From the NCBI GenBank assembly GCA_019115045.1, contig DXEI01000092.1:1-45988 (forward strand): a stretch of 45,988 nucleotides of DNA, in the 5' to 3' direction. Under the pieces are notes generated by a model. That model saw nothing but the letters and a program-made list of their open reading frames with translations, was not told the origin of the DNA and did no database searches. Below, one piece after another: positions 1-8,708 of this stretch; within the stretch, counting starts at the first letter, position 1; every line of letters begins with the position of its first letter. The position numbers and the translations under genes are program-made. The DNA comes from Candidatus Gemmiger excrementipullorum (GTDB lineage Bacteria > Bacillota > Clostridia > Oscillospirales > Ruminococcaceae).

Positions 1-1343
1 TTTTGGACGAACCGACGAACCACCTGGACATCGACACGATGGAATGGCTGGAAAATTACCTCAAAACCTACCGCGGCGCGGTGCTCGTCGTCAGCCATGA
101 CCGCTATTTTCTCGATGCGGTCTGCACGCAGATCTGGGAGCTGCGCGGCAAAAGCATCCATACCTACCGCGGCAACTATTCGGCTTATTTACCGCAGCGC
201 CAGGCCGCCGACGAGCGCCAGCAGAAACTGCACGACGCCGCGGTCGAAAAAGCGGCGAAATTGCAGGACTACATCGACCGCAACCTGGTGCGCGCCTCCA
301 CCACCAAAATGGCGCAGAGCCGCCGCAAACAGCTGGAAAAGCTGGAAATCGTCGACGCGCCGGAACCGGAAGCGTGGAATCTGCATTTCCGCTTTGCCTA
401 CGACATCGAGCCCTACGACGAGCTGGTCATCCTGAAGGATCTGACCGTCCGCATCGGGGAACGCACCCTGATCGACGGCCTGACCTACACGGTGCACCGC
501 GGCGACAAACTGGTCATCGCCGGGCCCAATGGCGCCGGCAAATCCACGCTGCTGCAGGTGCTGGACGGCAAACGCCGCCCCAGCGGCGGCATGGTGCGCC
601 TGGGCAGTGGGGCCAAGCCGGGGGTGTTCACCCAGCAGCAGGCGCGCCGCGCCGGGCGCGTCATCGACGCGATCTGGAACCAGTACCCGCGTTTTACCGA
701 GCTGGAAGTCCGCAGTCACCTGGCGCGCTTCGGCTACCGGGGCGAGGAGGTCTTTAAGGACTGCGCGCAGCTTTCCGGCGGGGAACTGGCCCGCCTGCGC
801 TTTGCCGAGATGGCGCTGGAACGCCCCAACCTGATGTTTTTGGATGAGCCGACGAATCACCTGGACATCTATATGCGCGAAAGCCTGACCGAGGCGCTGG
901 CGGCCTATACCGGCACGCTGCTGCTCGTCACCCATGACCGGTACCTGATGCAGGCGTTGGGCTGCCCGATCTTGTATTTGGAGGATGGCAAAGCGAATTT
1001 CTACCCGGACTTTGCGGCCCTGAAAAACCGCGAGGCCGCTGCGCCGGGGCCGGCGCTGCCCCAGCCCGAAGCCAAAAAGCAGGGCTACGGCAAAGAGCAG
1101 CGCCGCCGCCGTGCCGAGGTGCGCACCCGCTTAAAAGCCGTGGAAGCCGAGATCGAAGAGCTGGGCGCGCACATCGTGGAACTGGAAAACGAGATCAACG
1201 ACCCGGAAGTCCTGCGCGACCACCTGCTGCTGCGCGACAAGTGCGACGAGCTGGACGACACGCGCTTCCACCAGCAGGAACTGTTCGACGAATGGGAACG
1301 CCTTGCCCAGGAACAGGAAGAACTGGAAGCCGACGAGGCATAA
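1..1343 (+). CDS. ABC-F family ATP-binding protein, 3' part (cut by window start)
   Basis: The reading frame is open from the first base; the N-terminal first Walker A lies outside the window. Visible in order: the Walker B of the first ABC domain (LDEPTNHLD) with its switch histidine (SHDRYF), the inter-domain linker rich in Arg/Lys, a second ABC domain with Walker A GPNGAGKS, signature LSGGE, a second LDEPTNHLD and THDRY, then a charged coiled-coil C-terminal tail of about 90 residues. Two soluble ABC domains with no membrane segment is the ABC-F architecture. These proteins act on the ribosome (translation factors or antibiotic-target protection) rather than as transporters. The tail resembles YdiF/Uup-type housekeeping members, but sub-family and any resistance role cannot be decided from this part. 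It precedes the polysaccharide operon, which seems to have its own promoter. Confidence 0.93.
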   Translation, partial: LDEPTNHLDIDTMEWLENYLKTYRGAVLVVSHDRYFLDAVCTQIWELRGKSIHTYRGNYSAYLPQRQAADERQQKLHDAAVEKAAKLQDYIDRNLVRASTTKMAQSRRKQLEKLEIVDAPEPEAWNLHFRFAYDIEPYDELVILKDLTVRIGERTLIDGLTYTVHRGDKLVIAGPNGAGKSTLLQVLDGKRRPSGGMVRLGSGAKPGVFTQQQARRAGRVIDAIWNQYPRFTELEVRSHLARFGYRGEEVFKDCAQLSGGELARLRFAEMALERPNLMFLDEPTNHLDIYMRESLTEALAAYTGTLLLVTHDRYLMQALGCPILYLEDGKANFYPDFAALKNREAAAPGPALPQPEAKKQGYGKEQRRRRAEVRTRLKAVEAEIEELGAHIVELENEINDPEVLRDHLLLRDKCDELDDTRFHQQELFDEWERLAQEQEELEADEA

Positions 1344-1364
1344 GCCCGGTTACCGATCTGTAAC

Positions 1365-1392
1365 TTGTATTCTGGCCAAAAAACGGTATACT
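1365..1392 (+). promoter_or_regulatory. Candidate promoter of the polysaccharide operon
   Basis: TTGTAT (1365-1370) and TATACT (1387-1392) with a 16-bp spacer, in the only AT-rich part of the gap between the ABC-F gene and the DUF4422 gene. It would leave a leader of about 75 nt before the TTG start at 1476. The -35 is imperfect, so this is a plausible rather than certain sigma-A promoter. Confidence 0.5.
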
Positions 1393-1475
1393 GAACTTTG
1401 TATATACGCTGAAGTACCGGCGGCACAAAGCAGGCAGCAGCCTTTTGGCCGCCATCGCAAGTCGGGGAGATCATT

Positions 1476-2246
1476 TTGCAGACGACGATCATCATAGCCA
1501 CGCATAAGCCGTACTGGGTGCCGGACGATCCCATGTATCTTCCGGTCCAGATGGGGCATGCCATCCACCCGGCCATCGGTTACATCGGGGATGATACCGG
1601 CGAGAATATCTCAGAGCGCAACGCCAATTTCTGCGAACTCACCGGCCTGTACTGGGCGGCCCATAATATCGAGTCGGACTACATCGGCATCGTGCACTAC
1701 CGGCGCTACTTTGCCAGCCGCAAAAAAAGCCGCTTTGCCCCTAAAAAGGACCGCGTCATCGGTCACGAGGAACTGGCGTCGATTTTGGCGACCACCAACG
1801 TCGTGCTGCCCAAAGAGCGCCACTATTTTATTGAGACGAACTATACGCAGTATATCCATGCGCACCACAAGCAGGATCTTACGGTCACGCGCGCCATCAT
1901 CGCGCGCAAATGCCCCGAGTATCTGCCTGCGTACGACCTGTACATGTCCAAGACGCACGGGCATCATTTCAACATGTTCGTGATGAAACGGGAGCTGCTG
2001 TGCCACTACTGTGCCTGGCTGTTCGATATCCTGTTCGAGTTGGAGCGCGAGCTGGATATGACCGGCTACTCCGACAATGACAAACGTGTGTTTGGCTTTG
2101 TCAGCGAGCGCCTGCTGGACGCCTGGCTGACGACCAACAACATCCACTACGAAGAACTGGACCTTGTGTATATGGAACATCAGAACTGGCTGCACAAAGG
2201 CTTCTCCTTTTTGCGGCGCAAGTTCTTCCCCCGCGACCATGGGTAA
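1476..2246 (+). CDS. DUF4422 domain protein, probable glycosyltransferase
   Basis: 256 residues. The start is a TTG preceded by GGGGAGA at a good distance; no ATG in this frame fits as well. Features typical of DUF4422 are visible: an N-terminal beta strand leading to ATHKPYW, the ISERNANFCELTGLYWAA stretch, and IGIVHYRRYF around residue 70, followed by conserved Tyr/His-rich segments (HYFIETNYTQYIHAHH). DUF4422 proteins are found in capsule and exopolysaccharide clusters and are regarded as glycosyltransferases acting at the cytoplasmic face; the sugar is unknown. First gene of the surface polysaccharide operon; its stop overlaps the next gene by 8 bp, so translation is probably coupled. Confidence 0.85.
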   Translation: MQTTIIIATHKPYWVPDDPMYLPVQMGHAIHPAIGYIGDDTGENISERNANFCELTGLYWAAHNIESDYIGIVHYRRYFASRKKSRFAPKKDRVIGHEELASILATTNVVLPKERHYFIETNYTQYIHAHHKQDLTVTRAIIARKCPEYLPAYDLYMSKTHGHHFNMFVMKRELLCHYCAWLFDILFELERELDMTGYSDNDKRVFGFVSERLLDAWLTTNNIHYEELDLVYMEHQNWLHKGFSFLRRKFFPRDHG

Positions 2247-3132
2247 GGCGCTGCGTGTGGCGGCCGTGGTCGTCACGTACAACCGTCTGGCGCTGCTGCG
2301 CCAATGCCTGGCGGCGCTGCAGGCGCAGACCGTGGCGCCTGCGGCGGTGTTCGTCATCGACAATGCCAGCACCGACGGCACCGGTGAAGCGGTGCGCGCC
2401 ATGGCGTGGCCGCAGCTCATCTACCGCAACACCGGCAGCAACCTTGGCGGCGCCGGCGGGTTTGCCTATGGCGTGCGGGAGGCCGCCCTGGCCGGGTACG
2501 ACGCTTTGTGGCTGATGGACGACGATACCCTGCCGCAGCCGCAGGCGCTGGAAGCGCTGCTGCAGGCGGACGAAGCGCTGGACGGCGCCTATGGCTGGCT
2601 GTCGAGCCGGGCCCTGGCCCCCGACGGCAGCGACCAGCCGATGAACCGCCAGCGCCGCACGCCGTATACCGACCTGCCCGGCTATGACGGCGAGCGCATT
2701 CCGGCCGTGATGGCGAGCTTTGTTTCGCTGTTTTTGCGCACCGACCGCGTGTGGGCCTACGGGCTGCCGATCGCGGAGTTTTTTATCTGGTCTGACGACT
2801 GGGAGTATACCCGCCGCCTTTCGCTGGCGCGGCCCTGTTATGTGGTGCCGGCCAGCCGGGTGATCCACGCCATGCAAAACCCCGGCACCGTCAACATCGC
2901 GGCCGACGCACCGCAGCGCTGGGCGCGCTACCGCTATTTTTACCGCAACGACGTGGTGCTGTACCGCCGCGAAGGTCTGCGCGGCTGGCTGTGGCTGCTG
3001 GCCAAAGACCTTTGGCACACCGTGCAGGTCCTGCGCGACCGGCGCGGGCAGCGCCTGGTTCGCATCGCTACGATCTGGCAGGGGTTTGCCGCCGGGGTGC
3101 GGTTCCACCCCGCCATCTCTTATCTGCCATGA
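2239..3132 (+). CDS. GT2 family glycosyltransferase (GlfT2/rhamnosyltransferase-like)
   Basis: 297 residues from the ATG at 2239, which overlaps the previous stop and keeps the family N-terminus (VAAVVVTYNR). GT-A fold motifs are visible: VVTYNR, IDNASTDGTG, the NLGGAGGFAYG nucleotide-sugar loop, and the metal-binding LMDDDT. The NLGGAGGF loop and length resemble galactofuranosyl- and rhamnosyltransferases that extend surface glycans from UDP- or dTDP-sugars. No membrane segment is evident, so it probably acts on a lipid-linked glycan at the inner membrane face. It overlaps the following gene by ATGA. The exact sugar cannot be read from the sequence. Confidence 0.88.
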   Translation: MGKALRVAAVVVTYNRLALLRQCLAALQAQTVAPAAVFVIDNASTDGTGEAVRAMAWPQLIYRNTGSNLGGAGGFAYGVREAALAGYDALWLMDDDTLPQPQALEALLQADEALDGAYGWLSSRALAPDGSDQPMNRQRRTPYTDLPGYDGERIPAVMASFVSLFLRTDRVWAYGLPIAEFFIWSDDWEYTRRLSLARPCYVVPASRVIHAMQNPGTVNIAADAPQRWARYRYFYRNDVVLYRREGLRGWLWLLAKDLWHTVQVLRDRRGQRLVRIATIWQGFAAGVRFHPAISYLP

Positions 3133-4889
3133 ATCTGACTGAAATGATCCTGCGCGCAGCGTCGCCGTACCCTGCGGTGGCGCTGGACGTTTTTGACACG
3201 CTGCTCAAGCGGGATGTGGCCCGCCCGACGGATCTCTTTTTGCTGCGGGGCGAAGCGTTTGCCCAGGCGCGCGTGGAGGCCGAAACGCAGGCGCGCACTG
3301 CCGCCGGGCGGGAAGTGACGCTGGCCGAGATTTATGCCCGGCCGCCGCTGGCGGGGTATGACCCGGCCGCGGAATGCGCCCTGGAATGCAGGGCTGCCGC
3401 CGCCAACCGCCCGGTGTGGGAGGCCGTGCGCGCCTTGCGCGCGCAGGGCAAGCGGCTGTATTATATTTCGGATATGTACCTCCCGCCGGAGCAGATCAAC
3501 GCGATGCTGACGCGCTGCGGGTACGACCGTTTCGACGGCGGCTTTGTCTCCAGCGCCTACGGGGTGCAAAAGCGAAGCGGCAAGCTCTTCCAGCGCTTTC
3601 TGCACGAGACCGGCCTCAAGGCGCGGGAAGTACTGTTCATTGGCGACGACTGGCGCGCCGATGTGCTGGGGGCCGCCCTGGCGGGCATCCGCGCCTGGCA
3701 CCTGCCGAAAGAGCAGGGCGCGCAGGCTTTCCCGCCGGCAGAAACCGCAGAGGACGGCGCGTTGGCGGCGTTTGTGCAAAACCGTGTGCGCGGCCGCGCC
3801 GTGGACGGTGAGGCCGTCGGCTTTGCGGTGCTGGGGCCGCTGCTGACCGCGTTGTGCCAGTGGATCCACGAAAAACGGAAAGAACGGCCGGAAAGCCGGT
3901 TGTATTTCTTGGCGCGGGATATGTACCTGACGCGCCAGATCTATGCCGTGCTGTACCCCGGCGAGCCGACGCAGTACCTGCAAGTGTCCCGCCGCAGTTT
4001 GTGCCCGCTTTTGCTGCAGCGGCGGGCGTTTGCCCAGCTGGTCGAAGCCTTGCCCCGCCAGCGCCTGAGCGGCGCGCAGATCGCTGCATACTGCGGTGCG
4101 GCCTGCCCGCCGGAATACGCGGCGCAGACGTTTGACTTAAAAGCCGGCGGCGAGGAAGCGCGCCTGTATACGCTGTTCCACGCGCTGACGCCACCCGCCA
4201 GCGCCGCGCTGGCCCTCGGCTATCTGCGCCAGAGTGGGCTGCAAGGCGAGGATTGGCTGGTCGACATCGGCAGCGGCGGCACCACGCAGATGCTGCTGGA
4301 GTCGTTGTGCGGCTGCACGCTGCACGGGCTGCAGCTTTCGGGGGATGCGCGCCTGCGCAAACGCCGGCACGGCGCGGCGGAAGTCTTTCTCTCGCTGGAC
4401 CGCGCACAGGCTGCGCTGTATTGGGCCGGCCAGCCGATGCTGGAACGCATGATTTCGCAGGATGTTGGCGCGACGGTGGCATACGCCGAAGAAGGGGATA
4501 CCTATATGCCCCAACAGGCTGCACAGAGACCGGAACCCCTGGTACAGGCGCTGCAGCGCGGCGCGCTGGCCTTTGCCAAAGCCTGGCAGGGCGGCGTGCT
4601 GGCCGGCACGGCGATCCGCCCGCAGCAGGCCATCGCGCCGTTTTTGCACCTGACCGGCCAGCCGACGAAACAGCAGGCGGCACTCTTGGGGGACCTGACG
4701 GTGGAGGACGGCGGCGTCTACCCGCTGGCCGCCCCGGGGTCGCTGCGCAGTTACCTGCGTCATCCGGCGCGTGCGCGGCATGACCTGGCACAGGCGCGGT
4801 GGAAGATCGGCTTCCTCAAACGGCTGCTGCCGTGGCCGCTGCCGTACGGCAGGCTGTATCTGGCGGCCAAAAACCAAACGGAAAGGTAA
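3129..4889 (+). CDS. Two-part HAD-superfamily protein of a polysaccharide cluster (COG5610-like)
   Basis: 586 residues from the ATG at 3129 (ATGA overlap with the GT2 stop). Residues 1 to about 210 form a HAD domain: LDVFDTLL near residue 20 (nucleophile motif), YYISDMYLP (motif II), a lysine in the QKRSGKLF region, and IGDDWRADVLGA (motif IV). The remaining 370 residues form a second domain with YFLARDMYLTRQIY, VSRRSLCPLL and a glycine-rich VDIGSGGTTQMLLE segment. This layout matches HAD proteins found with rhamnan and capsule genes, where the C-terminal half is thought to be a second catalytic module. A phosphatase or glycan-modifying role in the same operon is an inference; the substrate is not known. 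Confidence 0.78.
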   Translation: MNLTEMILRAASPYPAVALDVFDTLLKRDVARPTDLFLLRGEAFAQARVEAETQARTAAGREVTLAEIYARPPLAGYDPAAECALECRAAAANRPVWEAVRALRAQGKRLYYISDMYLPPEQINAMLTRCGYDRFDGGFVSSAYGVQKRSGKLFQRFLHETGLKAREVLFIGDDWRADVLGAALAGIRAWHLPKEQGAQAFPPAETAEDGALAAFVQNRVRGRAVDGEAVGFAVLGPLLTALCQWIHEKRKERPESRLYFLARDMYLTRQIYAVLYPGEPTQYLQVSRRSLCPLLLQRRAFAQLVEALPRQRLSGAQIAAYCGAACPPEYAAQTFDLKAGGEEARLYTLFHALTPPASAALALGYLRQSGLQGEDWLVDIGSGGTTQMLLESLCGCTLHGLQLSGDARLRKRRHGAAEVFLSLDRAQAALYWAGQPMLERMISQDVGATVAYAEEGDTYMPQQAAQRPEPLVQALQRGALAFAKAWQGGVLAGTAIRPQQAIAPFLHLTGQPTKQQAALLGDLTVEDGGVYPLAAPGSLRSYLRHPARARHDLAQARWKIGFLKRLLPWPLPYGRLYLAAKNQTER

Positions 4890-4898
4890 GAACGCTGC

Positions 4899-5900
4899 GT
4901 GGAGACCCGCATCAGTGTAATCATCCCGATCTATAATGCCGCCGCTACGCTGCGCGCGGCGGCGGAGTCGGTGCTTTCACAGGACGTGGAAGGCCTGGAA
5001 CTGCTGCTGGTGGACGACGGCTCGACCGACGGCACGGCGGAAGTCTGCCATGCGCTGGCGGTGCAGGATGCCCGCGTACAGGTGATCGCCCAAAAAAACG
5101 CCGGCATCTGCGCCGCGCGCAACCGCGGGCTGCAGGCGGCTTGCGGTACGTACATCGCGTTTTGTGATGACGACGATGAGTTTTTGCCCGGCGCGCTGGC
5201 GGGCTTGCTGCAAACCGCGCTGGCGGAACACGCCGATGTGGTGCGCGGCGGGTATGAGCTGCTGCGCCAGCAGGCGGACGGTACGTTTGCCTTGCAGCCG
5301 CATGCGGCGGGGGAGGCCTGCCGCTTGTGGCAAGACGGGTACGCCGCTTTTTTGCGCAGCAGCGGGCCGCAGTTCGTGTGGAACGCTTTGTACCGCCGCC
5401 AGGCGTTGACAGGGTTGTTTTTTGACGAGCGCTGCCGTTATGGTTTAGAAGACTTTATCTTTAACGCGACGCTGTACAGCCGTACAGACCGCGCGGTATA
5501 CCTGCCGCAGCCGGTGTACCGCCATTTCGAGAGCGCCCAAAGCACATCGCTTTGCCGCTCCCGGCAGGCGTTCCAGGGGCGTTTGTGCGCCCTGGCGCCC
5601 TGGATGGAAGCGGAATACACCGCTTTGCGCCAGCGCTGTACCAGGGCGGAGCGCGCCGCTTTATGGCCGCTGCGCAAGGCGGAGGCCGTCACCTTTTTGA
5701 TGCACCAGCTGCGGGACGCCGGCGCGTCGGACGCGCAGCGCCGCTATGCCTGGCAGACGCTGCGCACCGTGCTGAAAGGCTACCCCGGGCACGCGCTTGA
5801 CATTTTGCGCGCAGCAAGGCAAAATAAAAAGAAAACCGCGGCGCTGCTGTTATACCAGCTGCGCCTGCAAGACCTGTACGATCTGCTGCCAGGCAGATAA
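4899..5900 (+). CDS. GT2 family glycosyltransferase (WcaA-like)
   Basis: 333 residues. The start is GTG at 4899, just after the previous stop, with GGAAAGG as ribosome binding site. The N-terminus is a classic GT-A domain: ISVIIPIYNAAATL, VDDGSTDGT, KNAGICAARNRGL and the metal-binding FCDDDDEF. The C-terminal third is helical and basic (RQNKKKTAALL), as in enzymes that dock on the membrane. It would transfer a sugar from a nucleotide donor to the growing surface glycan. It is distinct from the GT2 at 2239, which has a different nucleotide loop. The C-terminal half is too variable to name donor or acceptor. Confidence 0.9.
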   Translation: METRISVIIPIYNAAATLRAAAESVLSQDVEGLELLLVDDGSTDGTAEVCHALAVQDARVQVIAQKNAGICAARNRGLQAACGTYIAFCDDDDEFLPGALAGLLQTALAEHADVVRGGYELLRQQADGTFALQPHAAGEACRLWQDGYAAFLRSSGPQFVWNALYRRQALTGLFFDERCRYGLEDFIFNATLYSRTDRAVYLPQPVYRHFESAQSTSLCRSRQAFQGRLCALAPWMEAEYTALRQRCTRAERAALWPLRKAEAVTFLMHQLRDAGASDAQRRYAWQTLRTVLKGYPGHALDILRAARQNKKKTAALLLYQLRLQDLYDLLPGR

Positions 5901-5926
5901 CGCACCACAAAAAACGAGGGAGCGCC

Positions 5927-6766
5927 ATGAAAACGATTTTGGTAACGGGGGCGGCCGGATACATCGGCCGCCATGTCGTCAAAAACGCGCTGGACCGCGG
6001 TTACCGCGTCATCGCGTCGGACTTTGCCTTTAAAGGCCTGGATGAGCGCGCTGAGTTTTGCGACGTGCCGATCTTCAGCGGCGACCGGGATATTTACAAG
6101 CAGCTTGGCAGCCCGGATGTCTGCATCCACCTGGCCTGGCGCGACGGGTTCCGGCACAACTCCTCAGCCCACATGAAAGACCTGTCCGCCCACGTGGTGT
6201 TTTTGAACCACATGGCGGCCGGCGGCCTGCGTTCGCTCAGCGTTATGGGCACGATGCACGAAGTCGGTTACTGGGAGGGGGCCATTAACGAGAGCACGCC
6301 CTGCAAACCGCAGAGCCAGTACGGTATCGCCAAAAATGCGCTGCGCCAGAGCCTGATGCTCTCGATGGACGGCGGCGACTGCAAATTGCACTGGCTGCGC
6401 GCGTACTACATCACCGGCGACGAGGCGCACGGCAGCTCGATCTTTGCCAAGATCACCCAGGCCGAGGAGGAGGGGAAAGCGACCTTCCCCTTTACCAGCG
6501 GCAAAAACCTCTACGATTTCATCGACGTGGAGCAGCTGGCCGATATGATCGTGGCCGCCAGCGTGCAGGATGAGATCACCGGCATCATCAATGTCTGCAC
6601 CGGCAAGCCGCAGTCGCTGGCCGACCGTGTGGAGCGTTTCCTGCAGGAAAAGCACTACAAGATCAAGCTGGACTACGGCGCGTTCCCCGACCGCCCGTAC
6701 GACAGCCCGGGCGTCTGGGGCGACCCGGCCAAGATCAACCAAATTTTGGGGAAGGAACACCGATGA
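5927..6766 (+). CDS. NAD-dependent epimerase/dehydratase (extended SDR)
   Basis: 279 residues; ATG preceded by GAGGGAG. The N-terminal Rossmann motif is LVTGAAGYIG (GxxGxxG at residues 8-14). The catalytic Tyr-Lys pair is in SQYGIAKNALRQ (YxxxK). The protein is shorter than typical UDP-glucose 4-epimerases (about 330 residues) and resembles the short SDRs that make deoxy- or keto-sugar precursors. It should supply a nucleotide sugar to the glycosyltransferases of this operon. It ends with ATGA overlapping the RgpF-like gene, so the two are translationally coupled. Confidence 0.87.
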   Translation: MKTILVTGAAGYIGRHVVKNALDRGYRVIASDFAFKGLDERAEFCDVPIFSGDRDIYKQLGSPDVCIHLAWRDGFRHNSSAHMKDLSAHVVFLNHMAAGGLRSLSVMGTMHEVGYWEGAINESTPCKPQSQYGIAKNALRQSLMLSMDGGDCKLHWLRAYYITGDEAHGSSIFAKITQAEEEGKATFPFTSGKNLYDFIDVEQLADMIVAASVQDEITGIINVCTGKPQSLADRVERFLQEKHYKIKLDYGAFPDRPYDSPGVWGDPAKINQILGKEHR

Positions 6767-8703
6767 AAAGACTGGGCATCTTTTTCTTTTTTGAAAAGAA
6801 TGGCGTCGTGGATGAGTTCATCACCTACTACCTGGCCGACCTCGTCAAAAACCTCAGCGAGCTGGTCATCGTCTGCAACGGCAAGCTCAATGCCGAAGGC
6901 CGCGCGGCGTTTTCGCAGTTCACCGACCATATCCTCATGCGGGAGAATAAGGGCCTTGACGTGTGGGCTTACAAGACGGCGCTGGATTCCTACGGGTGGG
7001 CACGCCTGGCTGAGTTTGACGAGATCGTCATGACCAACTCCACCATGATGGGCCCTGTGCGCCCCTTGCGGGAAATGTTTGACGAGATGGCCCAAAACGA
7101 GGATCTGGATTTCTGGGGCCTGAGCATCCACCACGGCGCGCAGAGCAACCCGTTCAAAGGCAAACACATCTACCGCTACCTGCCGGTGCATCTGCAGTCG
7201 CATTTCATCGTGTACCGCAAGCGCTTTGTGCAAAGCCCGGAGCTGCAGAAATACTGGGACACGATGCCAATGATCGAAGACTACAACGACTCGGTCCAGC
7301 GGTACGAGGCGGTGTTCACCAAACAGTTTGCCGACAAGGGCTTTACGTGGGATGTCTATGTCAAGACCGAAGACCTCAAGGACTTTACCGATTACCCGCT
7401 GCTGCTGTGCCCGGTGCGCCTGATGCGTGACAAAAAGTGCCCGCTGTTCAAGCGGCGCAATTTCATGCACCCGCTGGAAGCTTACCTCAACGAGAGCGCG
7501 GGCGAGACGGTGCGCGAACTCTACGACTACCTGCGGGACGAGACGGACTATCCGCTGGATCTGGTCTGGAAAAACATGATCCGCACGATGCACCCGCATG
7601 AGTTCACGCGCAACCTCGGTTTGACGCGCGTGATCGCGCCCACGGTGCAAAACGAAGCCCTGGCGCAGAAGATCTGCGCCGAGCGCCGCATCGCCCTGGC
7701 GATGCACCTGTATTTTATGGATATGCTGGGCGACAGCCTGGCCTTTGCCGCCAAGTTCCCGCCGCAGACCGACGTCTTTATCTCCACCAACAGCGAGGAG
7801 AAAAAGCAGCAGATCGAGGCGGCGTTCGCACAAAGCGGCCTGCACAGCGTACAGGTGTTTGTGGTGGAAAACCGCGGCCGCGACGTGGCGGCGTTCCTGT
7901 GCGACCTTGCGCCGCACCTGCGCGGGTATGACTACGCCTGCTTTATGCATGACAAAAAGGCGATCCAGACCAAACCCGGCATCACGGGCGCCAGCTTTGG
8001 CTATGTCTGCAATGAGAACGTCTGCAAAAACGCCGCCCATGTGCGCAACGTGCTGTGCGAGTTTGAAAACGACCCCTATTTGGGTATCCTCTGCCCGCCG
8101 TACCCCACGCATGGTTTGTACTTTTTGAACATGTGTTCGGGCGGGTGGGGCCCCAATTTTGAAAACACCAAAAAACTGCTCAAAGACCTCGGCCTGTCGG
8201 TGCCGATCTCGGGCGAGGAATCGCCCATCGCGCCGTTCGGCAGCGTGTTCTGGTTCCGCCCCAAGGCGCTGGAACCGCTGTTTGCCCACGGCTGGCAGCA
8301 TGCGGATTTCCCGCCTGAACCGCTGCCGCAGGACGGGACCATCAGCCATGCCATCGAGCGGGTATACCCCTTTGTGGCGCAGGCGGCCGGGTATTACCCC
8401 GCCGTCGTGATGAGCAGTTCCTTCGCCGTGCTGCGCAGCGATACGATGCAGGCCTACGCCACCGGCCTGGTCCGCCCGCTGGCGCGCGTGTTTGACTGCA
8501 CGACGTTCTGGGCGGCCTCCACGGCAGCCACGGCCTTTGCCGCCAAGCGGCATCTGTTCGGCGTGTACGGCCCCTATGCCAACACGCGCCGGCGCCATGC
8601 GCGCAACTGGCTGCGGGACAACCTGCCCGCGCCCGCCTACAAAGGGCTGATCACCGCCAAACGCGCGGTGTTTGGGCCGCACCACGGCCCCTATGAGGAT
8701 TGA
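6763..8703 (+). CDS. RgpF-like rhamnan synthesis protein (full length)
   Basis: 646 residues. The N-terminal half carries the RgpF-type segments FFFFEKNGVVDEFI, ENKGLDVWAYKTAL, DEIVMTNSTMMGPVRP, DFWGLSIHH, LPVHLQSHFIVYRK and CPLFKRRNF. A central Rossmann-like region (about residues 300-405) contains FISTNSEEKKQQIE and ENRGRDVAAFL, followed by FMHDKK. The C-terminal third has YLGILCPPYPTHG and PIAPFGSVFWFRPKAL. RgpF proteins take part in polymerising rhamnose-rich wall polysaccharide in streptococci and relatives. Here the product could be a rhamnan or another deoxy-sugar polymer; no rmlABCD genes are present in the window, so the sugar is open. A shorter paralogue follows directly. Confidence 0.9.
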   Translation: MKRLGIFFFFEKNGVVDEFITYYLADLVKNLSELVIVCNGKLNAEGRAAFSQFTDHILMRENKGLDVWAYKTALDSYGWARLAEFDEIVMTNSTMMGPVRPLREMFDEMAQNEDLDFWGLSIHHGAQSNPFKGKHIYRYLPVHLQSHFIVYRKRFVQSPELQKYWDTMPMIEDYNDSVQRYEAVFTKQFADKGFTWDVYVKTEDLKDFTDYPLLLCPVRLMRDKKCPLFKRRNFMHPLEAYLNESAGETVRELYDYLRDETDYPLDLVWKNMIRTMHPHEFTRNLGLTRVIAPTVQNEALAQKICAERRIALAMHLYFMDMLGDSLAFAAKFPPQTDVFISTNSEEKKQQIEAAFAQSGLHSVQVFVVENRGRDVAAFLCDLAPHLRGYDYACFMHDKKAIQTKPGITGASFGYVCNENVCKNAAHVRNVLCEFENDPYLGILCPPYPTHGLYFLNMCSGGWGPNFENTKKLLKDLGLSVPISGEESPIAPFGSVFWFRPKALEPLFAHGWQHADFPPEPLPQDGTISHAIERVYPFVAQAAGYYPAVVMSSSFAVLRSDTMQAYATGLVRPLARVFDCTTFWAASTAATAFAAKRHLFGVYGPYANTRRRHARNWLRDNLPAPAYKGLITAKRAVFGPHHGPYED

Positions 8704-8708
8704 CCGCG

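Noticed and set aside
6673-8685. Open minus-strand frame of 670 codons opposite the RgpF-like gene
   Set aside because: No family resemblance or ribosome binding site; long antisense frames are expected in GC-rich genes. The plus-strand gene is clear.
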